The position numbers and the translations under genes were made by a program. 64,000 bases of DNA from Entoloma clypeatum. Lineage: Eukaryota > Basidiomycota > Agaricomycetes > Agaricales > Entolomataceae. The notes beneath the pieces are model-generated. The model was not told the origin of the DNA and searched no databases. It saw only the letters and a list, made by a program, of their open reading frames with translations. The stretch covers positions 2,914,001 to 2,978,000 of the forward strand of contig OY751494.1 of NCBI GenBank assembly GCA_963565915.1, given 5' to 3'. This document shows positions 47,294 to 59,289 of this stretch, in pieces (positions within the stretch are counted from its first letter, which is position 1; the number at the start of each line of letters is the position of its first letter).

Positions 47294-49521
47294 ATGCCCT
47301 CGATCAAACTCAGAGCGATCTCTGCGTACTCAACCCTTCGCGATCCTCATATCAATGAACCACCCTCACTCGCCAGCCTCTTCATGCCTACCAGCAATGC
47401 GCATTCTGATAATATCATCCGCCCCCTGCCCCCTAGGATGCAGCGCTCCTTGCCTACATTGCGTACTCGATCTTCCACTCCATTGGACCTGCCCCCTCCA
47501 CTGCCCGTTGGGCGGCCCCGTTCCGGCACGACGACGAGCAGAATACAGAGTTATATTTATAGCTCCAGGCGATCCCCCCGAGTCGCAGCCATAGACAATG
47601 ATAGTAGATCAAGCATCATACCTATTGCTTCTCCTGATACCATAGAAGTTGACAGCGGAACACAATCTAGTGCAATACACAACGCACTCGGTCTTTCAAA
47701 CTCTGAACATGATTTTGACAATCTCCGTGTCGTGAATAATCTTTCTCAAAGTGATCTTCATCATGACGACGTCGTGGAACATCTGGATGTCATAGGTGAG
47801 TTATATTATCCCTCCTGTAGCTTCAAGCCTCATTCAACGCTCTCTCTCAAGATGCTGAAATTGCTGCAGCATCAGGTCTGACCAACGCTGCCAATTCGAT
47901 TATATTGTGCGTTCGCGCTTCAGTGTACTTTTCTTGACTTACGATAAAGAACAACGTCAGTCCGCCACTATCCTGGTACTCGCGAAAACCCGTTCTCATT
48001 CTGCCGGCTACCCCTCCTACGACCAGCGGATCAGATGTAGAGAGGCATCATGAAAGCCCCTTTGAGGATTTCTTAGATCGTCATGTCGACGATGTCTTAC
48101 GGCGGCGCTCCAAGTTCAGAAGAACGGTTCGGGGAATCTGGTCATTCCTGAAAACTCGTAGGTTGGATTCCCTGAGACTTGAATCCATCTCACACCCCAC
48201 CATACAGCCATGGGTGTAAGTCTTGGTGCTTTTTTGCTTCCTAGATTATGGATCAGTTTTAGGTTATTACAGCCATTTATGGCTTTTTAGTTGGTGAGAG
48301 TTTCATCCCAGCACTAGACAATCACATACCCAACTACCTGCAGCGTTCTGGGGCGCAGCAATTGTTCTTTTCGTTGCCAAGATCATTAATCTACACAACC
48401 CGGACAGGCAGGGCTTCTGGGTGGAAGTCTCCTCTCAAATAGAAAATGGTATGTGCAAATGGCCGTCGTTGGTCAAGATCTCATGAAGGAACATTCAAGG
48501 GCTTTTCACTATTACTGGTATCGGGCTTATTCCTTCTCGTGTTCTGGATACATACCGTAAATTTCATCCATATAAACCCGTCATCCATGTTCTGAATTTG
48601 GTCGCAGGTATATATTGGATCTGGTATTACAAACGCAAGACGCGTAGACTTCGCGCACAAGCAGGATTGCCGCAACTGCTTGACGAGGATGACTTGCCTG
48701 ACCCCGTATACGACCCAAATTATGTTCATGTTCTAACAGACGACGAAGAGAAGAATCTACATAAACGTTCGTCGGTTTTTCGCCACAAAACTGCACAATG
48801 TCAACTGCTTCTAGAACAACGCAAATTCCAGCATCATCAAACTTGGTATCGACCGCATGGCACAGAAACCCACAGGGTGAGGATCAATAGAAATCAGACA
48901 TCAATCATACATCAGATTAATCAAATGCTCATTTAGGCGTTTCCTATAAAGTATGGCATGGCATTCACAACTTGGTTTTATCTTCTTTGCGCTGACAAGT
49001 AATCAGCACTGCCCTTCTGATATGTCTGCTCGTGGACGGAAATTCCATCTTTCAGGTTCGTCGTGTGATAATATTCAGTCGATTTCGCAGTGAACAGTTT
49101 AACCTCGGGTTAGATAATGCTTTGCGGTACAATGTGGGGACTCAACCGGTATCTACAAGTCGTGAACCTCTTATCAATGAGATTACTGAATTGCACCGCC
49201 AGGTTCCAACGCCCCGCATGGAGTACTGGGACGCTCATCCCTTGTAGCTTCCTTTGCGGCATCTTTGCGGCCGTGTTGATCTGGCGGGGTGGCCAAAAAA
49301 CAAAGCGGGTGGCCGAAGTGGAAGAACGGCTGCGAGCAGCGCTGGCCGCTGAAAAACCCGCGAGCGAAATCCCCACCGAGAAACAGGGGGCCGATAATAG
49401 ACCCCATTCAGCTCAGAGACATGACAAGAGTAGCCAACCCGACGACAAGGAGTTGCAGGTAGACGAGTATATGACCATTCCACGCCTGATAGAGAAAAGG
49501 CTGCCATCCTCGTCAAACTGA
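47294..49521 (+). CDS. DUF2985 integral membrane protein
   Basis: A fungal membrane protein of the DUF2985 family, function unknown. A Ser/Pro-rich, probably disordered N-terminus of about 190 residues opens MPSIKLRAISAYSTLRDP. The family core follows: RRTVRGIWSFLKTPMG, VITAIYGFLVAFWGAAIVLF, VAKIINLHNPDRQGFWVEVS, SQIENGLFTITGIGLIPSRV, DTYRIYWIWYYKRKTRRLRA, GLPQLLDEDDLPDPVYDPNY, VHVLTDDEE, HHQTWYRPHGTETHRAFPIK and FQRPAWSTGTLIPCSFLCGI. A last membrane segment and IWRGGQKTKRVAEVEERL follow. The tail is charged and predicted coiled. At least four membrane segments are visible. Its ATG is only 100 bp after the read-through FMP27 stop, in the same direction, so a fused transcript is possible. Confidence 0.85.
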
Positions 49522-49657
49522 CGATCATCCGCCGTGCTGTTTAATCTGTATTATTTTGACCCAGGGTATCTCATATATATCTTCATAACTGAAGCTCAAA
49601 ATTGTTCCTGCATACTGGGGCACATGGTAAATGGACTCTAATGTTGAGGGCTCAACG

Positions 49658-50600
49658 TCAACCACTAAGTCGTTCAAGGTAAGCGGCCCATCCTTCCGCC
49701 ATATACCTCTCTGCTCGAGCTGCTATCACGTCCACCAGATTGAAATCCGTGCCGTAAATTCCCCGCCCAACGATGATAACATCGCACCCAGAATCCAGCA
49801 CGACTTGCCTGGGAGTCCTGTACTGTTGGCCCATTGCATCACCCTTCTCATCAAACCCGACCCCTGGTGACAAAATTAAAAAGTCCTCCTGTCTGTTAAG
49901 CCTCTGAACCTCCAGGTCTCCTACACCCTCCATTCTACGTTGTGCAATAAATCCGATCACAAAGTCGCGGTGAGCTCGCGCCATGCGTACAACATCTGCT
50001 GTGTATGACCCCGTCGCAAGTGACCCTTCCGAGCTCATCTCGGCAAGTAATAGCAGGCCACGGCCGAGAGGGAGACCAACAGACGACAAACCAGTGATAA
50101 TGGAAGGACCAGGAACCCCATGGGCATTTGTGATGTGCGCCCATGATGCAATCTTATGCACCCCCCTCGAATACTGGAGCGCGACCGTATTTCCTATAGG
50201 AATTCGTCTTTGGTACCAGTACTTTATTTTATGTCGAGAAATCCTACCTATATCAGCAAACTTTCTATCCTCGAAGATCAAAAAGTCATGCTTGGCTCTG
50301 AGACGTTGGAGACTTTGTATCAGGGCGGGTTCGAAGTCCTCGATGATGTCGATATGCGTCTTGAGGGAGACTTCTGTGAGATTTAAGACAACAGCTCGGA
50401 GAGATGGAGTTTGCCTTGATGAGACAAACGTATGGACCAACGACGTCGACGATTGCAAGAAAATCTTTTGTCCTGGTTACGTCGACGCTCACAGCGAGAT
50501 TTGACTTCTTCCGCTCCATTGTCTCGAGGAGTAATTTCGCAGTAGAATTGCTTTGCTTGAGTGCTCGTTGGCCATAGGACTGCTTGTGCGGGGAGTGCAT
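49658..50600 (-). CDS. URA3: Orotidine 5'-phosphate decarboxylase
   Basis: Catalyses the last step of UMP synthesis (OMP to UMP plus CO2) in the cytosol. The fungal URA3/pyrG form is clear: [40 protein letters not shown], the active site [20 protein letters not shown] (the Asp and Lys residues of the DRKFADIG motif), [70 protein letters not shown] and [11 protein letters not shown]. Two introns lie in the first third; the second interrupts the active-site exon right after FADIG. Length is about 275 aa, usual for the family. The start is 77 bp from that of divergent PUS7. Its stop faces the DUF2985 gene across about 136 bp. Confidence 0.95.
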
Positions 50601-50677
50601 GGTATACGAAGTTTAAGAGAAACTCGACGCGATCATCGAGTTGATTACGATGTGAAAATTTGTCAGATCTGACGACC
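50601..50677. promoter_or_regulatory. 77-bp divergent promoter URA3/PUS7 with two inverted repeats
   Basis: AACTCGA (50621-50627) and TCGAGTT (50636-50642) form 7-bp inverted arms around an 8-nt spacer. A perfect 12-bp palindrome, GTCAGATCTGAC, lies at 50662-50673, just before the PUS7 ATG. Both structures are seen directly; regulatory use is inferred. Confidence 0.5.
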
Positions 50678-53600
50678 ATGTCCTCTTCCACCATCATTCA
50701 TGAGCGCGAACAAGAGGAAGGAGACGTGGACACCGAGCGATACGCCAAACGAACCAGATTAGATGAAGCGCAGTCAACGGCCGCCGTAGAGCAATCTGTC
50801 GAGGCTAATTCTCTTAAACCCGAGAAACAGCATATACTCCCTCCCAGCCATGCCCTGCTCGGTGTTCCATTACCTGTCGTACAGGAAGGTGCTGCCATAA
50901 TATTCATGGAGACTGATGTTGGTATCTCGGAATACATTGGACGCGGTGTGCCAAAAATCGAGGGCATCATAAAGCAACGGTGAGTATAGCCATCTCGTTA
51001 CGTTATTCCACTAATATATATCCCTAGCTTTACCGATTTTCTCGTGTATGAAATTGATCTCGACAGCAACGTACTGCACATAAAGTCTCTCGACAAACCA
51101 GAATCACCAAAAAAAGAACCCGCTTCCCAGCCAAGTATACCAGCCGACGAGGATGAGGAGATGAAAGGAATCGATGCAGCTAGTGTCCAACCGAGCTTGG
51201 GAGATCAATTAGCGCTCGATGAACCAATTACATCCACGTCAGAAGCGGTGATTCCCGACGCAAAAGGCAAGTCAAGAGGGGGCAACTCGGACGAGCCGTG
51301 GCCGGAACACTATAATACGACACTTTCTACGTTCCTTTCAGAGAGTGCTATATTTCAGGTCAAGCAGATGTATCTGGAAGGTGCGGAGCCTCCAAGGGTC
51401 AGTGACAATGGGTGGGGCTCGCGATCTCTACGACCAGAAGGTACAGCTGATACCATACCTGAACCTATCCGAGAGGGATCAGAAAAGGCTCAAAGAGGAA
51501 GACGTGGAGGTAGGGGTGGTCGAGGTGGCAGCGGCCGAAGAGGGGGTCGAGACGGAGGCGGCAGAGAAGACAACAGAAAGGTGTTATCAGACGTCTGTGC
51601 CTTATCATGCTCATCCGTTTTCGTAAATGGTCATAAATCTCATTCATTTCAAAGCCCATCTCATCCAAGGAAACTCGCACTGCTTTACATAAAGCCATAC
51701 GGGAATTATTCGGTGGCAGCTTGGAGACTGAGACAGAAGATGCTGGAGCTCCTGCGTCTGATGAAGGCTCTCGAATCGTCATCAAATGGGCGAGGCGAGG
51801 CGGAAGAGGGGGCGGAAGAGGCAGAGGCAGAGGTTCAGGCAGAGGTGCGCCCGTTCTGGCCGGAATATCCTTGTCGTAGCTGAAAGTCAGGCGACGACAG
51901 ACAGCGCTTCTGGCCCGGGAGATCGTCCTCCAAGGGGAACATATCCTCCGTACATTCACTTTACCCTTCAAAAAACGAATCGCGATACCCAAGATGCTCT
52001 AGGACACCTCGCTCGCACCCTTCACGTCAACGTCAAGGACCTTTCCGTTGCCGGAACAAAGGACAAGCGTGGCGTGACTATTCAGCGGGTATCTTTGAAG
52101 CGCAATGGTCAAACAGTAGAGGATATTTGGCGCCTTGTGAACTGCCAAAATAACCGTCGCACTCCAAAGGAGGCTGTCACTCAACGCGGTGAACGAGGAA
52201 TAAGAATCGCTGATCTCAACTACCGAAAGGCGAGTTTGGAACTGGGAATGTTGAAAGGGAATGCGTTTGTGATTACCTTACGGTGTGTCTTCCAATTTTC
52301 TATTGGGAGCGTCATGGTTGATTTATCGCAATGGCACAGGAGCGTTAAAGTGGACTCGCTTGAAAATCTCCATACGGCACTGAACATTGTCAAAACGAAA
52401 GGCTTTATCAACTATTATGGTACGTGCAAGGTCCCACAAGAAACAACTTCTCAATGATCTGAGAACAGGCATGCAACGCTTTGGAACCGCTTCCGTCCCT
52501 ACTCACGCTATCGGCTTGGCTCTGCTAAAGTCAGATTGGCACACGGCAATATCATTGATTTTACAGAAACGTCATGGTGAACATCCAGATGTCAGCACAG
52601 CTCGCGACGCCTGGCTGGTTGACGGTAACCTTGACAAAGCTCTTGAACTGATGCCCCGGCGCGTGGTTGCGGAACGTTGTATACTGGAGAGTTACAAAAA
52701 GCAAGGCGGTGACACTCGGAATGCCATGGGAGCACTTTCAACGGTGACTAATGGTATTTTCCCTCATTCCGAAGCTTGATTAACTCAGTTCACAGATTCC
52801 GCGCAATCTTCGCCTCATGTATATCCACGCGTACCAATCATATGTCTGGAATGCTATTGTTTCAGAAAGGATCCGCACATATAGTGTTGATAAACCTGTC
52901 GTTGGAGACCTCATTTTAGAAGTGGGACAGGATGAGAAAGGCGCGTCAGCCGTTGATGGAGCGATTCTTGATGACCAGGCTGGTCAACCTCAAGCGGAAG
53001 CCGAGGAGAAAGGTATGTTTCTTTTCTGTCGAAGGCATATTCGATTCTTATGGCCGAACTCCAGAGATATCAGACCAGCGCAAGAAGTCCAGGAAGCCTT
53101 ATGTCCCTCCCCGCATCAAGACATTGTCCGAAGAGGACCTGGATAAATATTCGATATTCGATGTCGTTATGCCTCTACCGGGCACAGATGTTGCATATCC
53201 TGGAGGACTTCTTGGAGAGAAGTACCGAGAATATTTACGTATGGATGGTTTAGATCCAGACAACTTTTCTCGCAAACAAAAGTAAGATCAAGTCCACACG
53301 ACCCAGGCCCCGGGAGTAATCCGCTGATCTTTATCCACCACCAGGGACTACACTCTCAATGGTTCTTATAGGTCCATTCTCCATCTACCCAAAGAGCTAT
53401 CTTGGTCTGTCTTGCGGTACACTGATCCCGACGTTGCACTCGCCCAAGCTGATGAAGACAAGTTGCTTGGTTTTGATCCACCCGTTGTTCTCGAGGATGG
53501 CAAGTTCATGGCGCTTCAGATCAATATCGCGCTTGGGACTGCTGCGTATGCTACGATGGCCTTGCGGGAGATTACCAAAACAGAGACGAGTTCACACTTC

Positions 53601-53696
53601 CAGACCAACCTCACGAATGCTGCAGAGGACCAAAAGTATCGTGGATTCGAGTCTGGTTTGGTTATCGATGAGGGATTTTTGGAGGATATGAAATGA
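50678..53696 (+). CDS. PUS7: tRNA pseudouridine synthase PUS7 (TruD family)
   Basis: Converts uridine to pseudouridine in tRNAs, U2 snRNA and some mRNAs. The N-terminal part has [20 protein letters not shown] followed by [12 protein letters not shown]. Two Arg/Gly-rich tracts follow (about 51490-51565 and 51790-51850), on either side of [20 protein letters not shown]. The catalytic domain has [20 protein letters not shown] and the TruD motif [20 protein letters not shown], with the catalytic Asp codon at 52062-52064. [55 protein letters not shown] and a C-terminal [11 protein letters not shown] follow. The TRUD insertion domain is intact ([19 protein letters not shown] region). The start lies just after the palindrome. 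Introns are numerous, and the frame through the RG tracts depends on a splice from KVLSD to PISSK. Confidence 0.92.
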
Positions 53697-53792
53697 ATGT
53701 CGGGATGTGTACTTTCAGTGATCCTTGTTGACCGACCCAGAATAAATAACAATTGGACAACACAAATTCCTTAATGGCCTCAGAGTCCATAT

Positions 53793-56700
53793 CTAGCCAT
53801 CAATAGGCATATCTAAACCGTCCTCATCTCCAGATCCAACTTCCTCATCCACCTGAGATTCTTCAACCACAACTTCCTCATGTGTGTCTTCATCTACCAG
53901 CTCTGTCTCTTCATCTTCGAGTCGCGTCCAGTCATAAGACCCGATGTGCTGAGACCAGTAAGGTTTCAAACTCAAAACTGCTTGTCGAAATTCCATGGAT
54001 TGGCGGGGATGTTCATCCAAGATGTCGTGTACTGTTAGCAGGCTTGCATATTTTGCTTTTTCTCCTTCCGCGATGACGTCGTAGACATTGTGTGAGCAGC
54101 CTACGATCGTGAGGGCATATCGTGGGTGACGTGGCTTGGTCACCTTTTTCTTTGCTCTTGGGGGCTGAGTTTTGCCTGGGGGTTCTGCTAAAGCCAGCTT
54201 GCTTTGTGAGGCCATTGACTCAGTCGATGACGATGGTGTTGGCCTTGAAGCCTTTGACAGGATATGTCGTACACCGAGCTCCATAACGATCACGATGTAT
54301 GGTCTTGCATCTGCTCTAGTCTGCCTGTCTTTCGCAGCCTCGTTGGAATTGCTAAAAAAGCCTAGCTTTTCGACATCGATGATAAGAGGACGGGGATTCA
54401 AGCGGTTTTTCACTTGAATGAAGATTGCAGATGTCACCCAGCGGTCAAGAGCCTCGTCCCAGAGAAGAATAGGTATCAGCAGATCAACGAGATACTGTCC
54501 ATTGGCACACTGATACCCCATGGATCGTACGAGTCCAGCCCATGCTGCAAAGTCGGAGATAATGGAGCTATCAGCACCTTTGACAAAGTGTGTGAAGTTG
54601 ACCTTTGCATCTTCAAATGCCTCTTCGAAAGTTTTACCATCCATGTTACATGGTTTGGCCTTTTTTATCTTTTTCATGTGTTCTTTTCCGACGAGTGCCT
54701 CAAGAAAGTTGAGAAGGGAAATTGGTTGACTATATCGCGCAGACACCAGCGATGAGTTCGGAACAGTATTTTTGATGCATTTGTCGTGAGCAAGAGTGAG
54801 CAATAGACGTGCAACCAGTTCTCCCCGTTCGCCCTTGCTGATGAGTCCATTGGATAGGACCCTAGATATCGCGTTGAGTGTATGATTTTCCTGATGATCT
54901 TCACCACTGTTGAGAATCCGTGCAGCAGCTTCGGCAAGGACAGGTTCAGAAGGTGTCCCGGAGCGAAGATATTCGCGGTGTGCAGGCACAGAAAAAGCAA
55001 TCCTCATATGGCCTTGAACAAGCCTTCCTTCAAGCTGTGTTGCTTCCTCACGTCTAGGCTCAAAGTCAAACATGACTCTGATAGATGCCGCAGCGATGAG
55101 CCCATCGTTTGCAGCAGGATCCAGGGGATTCACAGGTCCAGTACTTCCAAATACTTTGCTCTGCGCAAAGTTGAATATGGAATCTTTTACCTCTTGGACT
55201 CCCACAATATACCGCGTCCAAAATCTGGAGAATTCTCTGAGCAATTCTGTTAATATAATAGATCGTCACTCACAGAGGCCGTCCAAATTGAACCATATGT
55301 CTTGGAGTCGAAACTTCATCCAGAGATCCAATTTGTCCTTCTTTAATGTTGACACCCACGTCGAATGGCAATTCAACAAAGGGCGGCTGCAATTTGGCTG
55401 TTAGAGGATCCACTCTGTCTGACCAAAAAAACTGTGGTGGAGGGGAATATTTCGCAAGGCTCGAGTTGGTTGAAAGGAAAACAAAGAAAACTTTAAAGTT
55501 TCTGAAGGTATTAAGAACCCTGCAGAGAACTTGATATGCAGTCCGTGAGGGGTTATCATCTCCAAGCCCGGCACCTGACCCTGCCTGGCCAGCTCCAGCG
55601 ACAGCATCAGTATGAAGTTGACCTTTTAGGCCATTTTTTTCCATACGATCTTCATTCTTCAACTGGATTCCATGTTCTTCTAGAGTGCCGTCTCTTGTCT
55701 TTTCTGTCTCCGACTGAAGCCCCTGTGATTCATCGAAATAAATGATGAACCTCACAGAATTCGCAGATGATGGCGACAATTGAGCTAGTTCGGAATGGTC
55801 ATCAAGAATTTTGATAAGGTTCCCAGTTGAAACCACAACTGATATCAGTCATTTTCAGTTACCTGATGATTCATTCAAGATAAGTACACCTTACCTCGCT
55901 TCACAAGATTTTCATGAGTGTCTCCTGGATTGAGTGGCTTGATTGAAGCCTGCGAAGGGTTGAATATATGAAACATGAAAAAAACAGGCTCGGGAGAAGT
56001 AACCTGAGCTGCCACTGAATATAGCCTGTCACGTTGGTCTGCCTGGTTTAAATAATTATACCACATCTTCGTGAGGTTCATTCTATCCCCTCCTCCACGG
56101 GGAATTATGACTGACTTCAGGATGCGCGAAACTTCGTTGAAGAGATCTGTGAAAAGAATCAGATAGCACAACTCCAGCTCGCTTCTTGTTAAAGAGCCGA
56201 TATCATTTCTGATCAATGCAGATCGAAGGCTTGTGTCCTGCCTGGGATATCCTGATATGAATCAGAAAACAAGGATATGGTCAGTAGACAAAGAATACCT
56301 TCATCGCTGCGGAGGTTTATAGGGAGTGTGAAAACTAATTTAGCAGCCTCATCCACCATCCGTGATTTCCCCGTCCCTGAACTCTGGACGATAGCAAAGG
56401 AATTGCCATATTCAGCTGTCCTGCCACTGACAATCATTTTATTGATAGCGGTGAGAAAAAGCCCAACTCCGTTGCCCTTATAGGGCACCGCCCAGGCAGT
56501 TTTCGTGGCTAAGAGTGTGTCAGACTTCAAATGAATAACATTGCACTGGTTGCAGCAAACCTCGCACTAGAAATTCAGGTTAATCGTCTTCAGCAGATAG
56601 TGGAAAACACTTACTGCTCCTTGCTTTATTTTCCCGCCGAACATTCTGCATGTTATTATCTTTGTGAACCTGCAGCTGGGACTTTTTCTTGAGTAAGTCT

Positions 56701-57122
56701 GACAGAGGCATGGTGAGCTTTGAAATAGAATAGATGAAACACACTCAACCGTCATGACGAAGCTGGCCAAATTTCTTGGAGTCGATACACATCCTGATGC
56801 GCCGAGCAAGATCAGGGTGATTCTGTACTATCACCATCGCGTCCTGGACCGATACCTCATTGTTCGAAAGTCGGTTCAAAAAAAGCGCCCTTCCCTGTGC
56901 GTCCTCCGAAAAGAACTTTGCAGCCTCAGGCCCCGCTATATCTGCCGCTAACACCTTGTCCAGCTCCCTGTCAAATTCATCCCCAGAAGAATCAGTGGCC
57001 TTGTCTAGTTTCTCTTCCAGTTTGGAGTCAGCAAAAGTGGTTGAGGGGGACGGTAACTCGTCTGGCATGCGGGGGGCTTTTGTGTGTCTTTCACCGATTG
57101 GCGGCGATCCTGAACGTTTCAT
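53793..57122 (-). CDS. P-loop NTPase fused to REase-like domain (CRN-related family)
   Basis: A predicted ATPase-nuclease. The N-terminus is charged, with an acidic region and SNNEVSVQDAMVIVQNHPDL. The NTPase part has a Walker A motif, SFAIVQSSGTGKSRMVDEAA (near 56365), then FTLPINLRSDE, and a Walker B-like VRFIIYFDESQGL (near 55740). The long last exon (53793-55244) holds a restriction-endonuclease-like core: Asp in YLVDLLIPILLWDEALDRW, then AIFIQVKNR, a Q-x-K variant of the PD-(D/E)xK site as in Mrr-like enzymes. The C-terminus is very acidic. Similar P-loop plus REase proteins are known from Crinkler-type effectors and transposon-linked expansions in basidiomycetes. Whether this one is a host gene, an effector or a transposon relic is unknown. 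The frames look intact. Confidence 0.7.
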
Positions 57123-57781
57123 AGTGCTGTAGGATGAAGATGGATGTCACGTTCAAGCCACAGTACTCCTTAATGATGCTTCTCACATGATCTAGGCAGG
57201 CCAGTCTTGAAAGGAGGGTATGAGACGGTGAACCCCTCGGAGGTCATGTGATGTCAGAAAACTTTCTAACCGTCACGGCACTCTACTAAACAAGTGTGGT
57301 AGGGCGGCTGGCGCCGCAGGGATGTATAAGGTTTAGGACATAAGGGAATTTGTTTGACGCGAGTAATTTGAGACGCGCGGATTTCTCAGCCTAATCATCA
57401 TTCAGGTTGCTTCATGGTTCGCAGCAGTCGTATGTGAGTGGAAGATGGTTGCAGAATGTAGGAGAAGTCGTGGGGGAGCAATCTGTTATGTAGTAGTTTC
57501 TCTGCAGTGTCTTTCATTGTATTTCGTCTACTTCGTTGAAGCTTAAGGAAAGCAAGCACGCGCCGAAAATGTTGAGATTGAACCAGAATGGTAGGAGAAT
57601 ACGAAGTTGCTTTCCCTTCGCGAGCCAAATGTAGGAGCAGTTCACGAACTGTGGTGCAGAAAGTTCTCGTTGAAAATTCCATGTACTACGTACACGAGAA
57701 GTAGTCTGAACGACTAATTAACCCCAAATATCCAAAGACTAGAATAAATTGGTCAACAAAGACTGTGTAGGCACACATTAC
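57123..57781. other. 659-bp region between the NTPase-REase gene and the chitinase
   Basis: No gene is well supported. It contains the promoter of the NTPase gene and the 3' end of the chitinase. A 94-codon minus-strand frame (57398-57682, with an ATG) has no motif I recognise. I see no terminal inverted repeats or target-site duplication that would mark a transposon edge. Confidence 0.5.
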
Positions 57782-59289
57782 CTATGCATCTGTAATCTCG
57801 AAGGTATACAAGCCCGTTGCTGCCTTCTTCACTGTATCAGTCAGGTGCCATTCGTCTGTGTCTCCATGGGTATCGAAAATGTTGACTCCGAGCATCCCAG
57901 TCTTCCTTGCGAATTCCGTCTTCATTGCCAATGATTTTGGATCGTCATATGTGATAACTTGACCAGCCGAAGATGAACGCAAGAACGGTGTATTTGAGCA
58001 GCTGTCCCAATATTTCACGAAGCCACCAGCACCGTCAAATATCGGGGGTCGGCGACCATCAGAAGGTTGTGCGCCAGCCAGTGCACCTTGGCTAAGAAGC
58101 TCACGAAATAGGACTTGACTTTCGCCGTCTCCAGTTACAACTTCCACCGCCGAATCCATTGCCTCTAGATTACGAGTTCGAGGCTTCTTGGTGCGAGCGC
58201 TGGAGATGTTCAGCTTTGATCGCTGGCGCAGGCGCGTGGCATCCGACGCCGAGACGTATCCATATGAGGGAAGTCCAAGCACGAGCTTATTTGCAGGAAA
58301 GCCAGCTGATGTCCACATATTGAAACCGGCGACGGCATTAGCTTCTGGTTGAGTAGAGTTGTTACAGCCATCAGACAGGGGCGCATTGGGTCCAGGCGTT
58401 TCCGATGCTGGAAAAAGGAATAAACATGTCGAATTGGTACGGTGAAGGGAAGATCCTTACAACCCCAAACATCATAGTTCATGAGAAGAATCCAATCCAG
58501 GACATTTGCAAAGCCAGAGACGTCTTTCAATGGGTTTCCGGAAGCATCAGTGAACGGAACCGTTTGAGCAGCAGCAGTAATCCGGGCGTCAGGCGGAAGC
58601 ACAGCGCGAAGAACCTGCAGGAACCTGAGGAAGTTGCTTGAATCAAGCTCGTCATGTTGATTTCCATGGTTGCCCTCTCGTCCAGGATATTCCCAGTCAA
58701 TATCGATGCCATCAAGATGGAACTCGTCGTAGATGCCTTTCACGTTGGATGCGAACGTGCGCCTGCTCTTGTCTGTTGAAACTGCAGACGAAAAATATCT
58801 GCAAAATGTTAAGATGGTGTTCGGGTTGGATGGCGAGATGATTGCTTACTTGCTTCCCGTCCATCCGCCGATGCTGAGTTTAACTTTGGTACCAGCGTTG
58901 TGAGACGATGTGACGAGTTCGCGGAGTATCTTGGGGCTGTTCTCAGAATCCCAATCGATACCGAAATTTGCGTCAGGGGTTGCAAATGCAAAATCAATCC
59001 AGTCAAAAAGCGCGAAGTCGATATTCTTTGGAGGGAATAGGTCACCAGCCCAGTCCGGGTAGTACGCCATGACGAGGGGCCCAGTCGAACCTTGAGGTGA
59101 GGGCCCATGTACGGCCAAAAAGCTTGGACTAGGATCCAAAGAGGCTGACGCAGGATACACAGCTGTGGGCACCAGAGGTGCTTGAGCTGGGTCAAGATTG
59201 CGCCTGGCAGGAATAGAATGGGAAGATGCTGGAACACATTGAACCTGCAATGGTACGAGTGAAGACAAGAAAAACATGAATGAAAACAT
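57782..59289 (-). CDS. Secreted GH18 chitinase
   Basis: A family 18 glycoside hydrolase that cuts chitin by substrate-assisted catalysis. The N-terminus (MFSFMFFLSSLVPLQVQCVP) is a signal peptide, so the protein is secreted. A Pro/Ser-rich spacer precedes the TIM barrel: VMAYYPDWAGDLFPPKNID, FDWIDFAFATPD, VKLSIGGWTGSKYFSS, the catalytic DxxDxDxE in HLDGIDIDWEYPGREGN, LDWILLMNYDVWG, and KLVLGLPSYGYVS. An alpha/beta insertion region follows, then PPIFDGAGGFVKYWDSC, VITYDDPKSLAMKTEFA and MLGVNIFDTHGDTDEWHL. The catalytic Glu and the Met-Asn-Tyr-Asp strand are intact. It probably serves wall remodelling or feeding on fungal or insect chitin. The start lies 188 bp from that of the divergent glutaminase gene. 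Confidence 0.93.

Noticed and set aside
57398..57682. 94-codon minus-strand frame between the NTPase-REase gene and the chitinase
   Set aside because: It has an ATG but no recognisable motif, partner exon or compositional support, so I cannot claim a gene.
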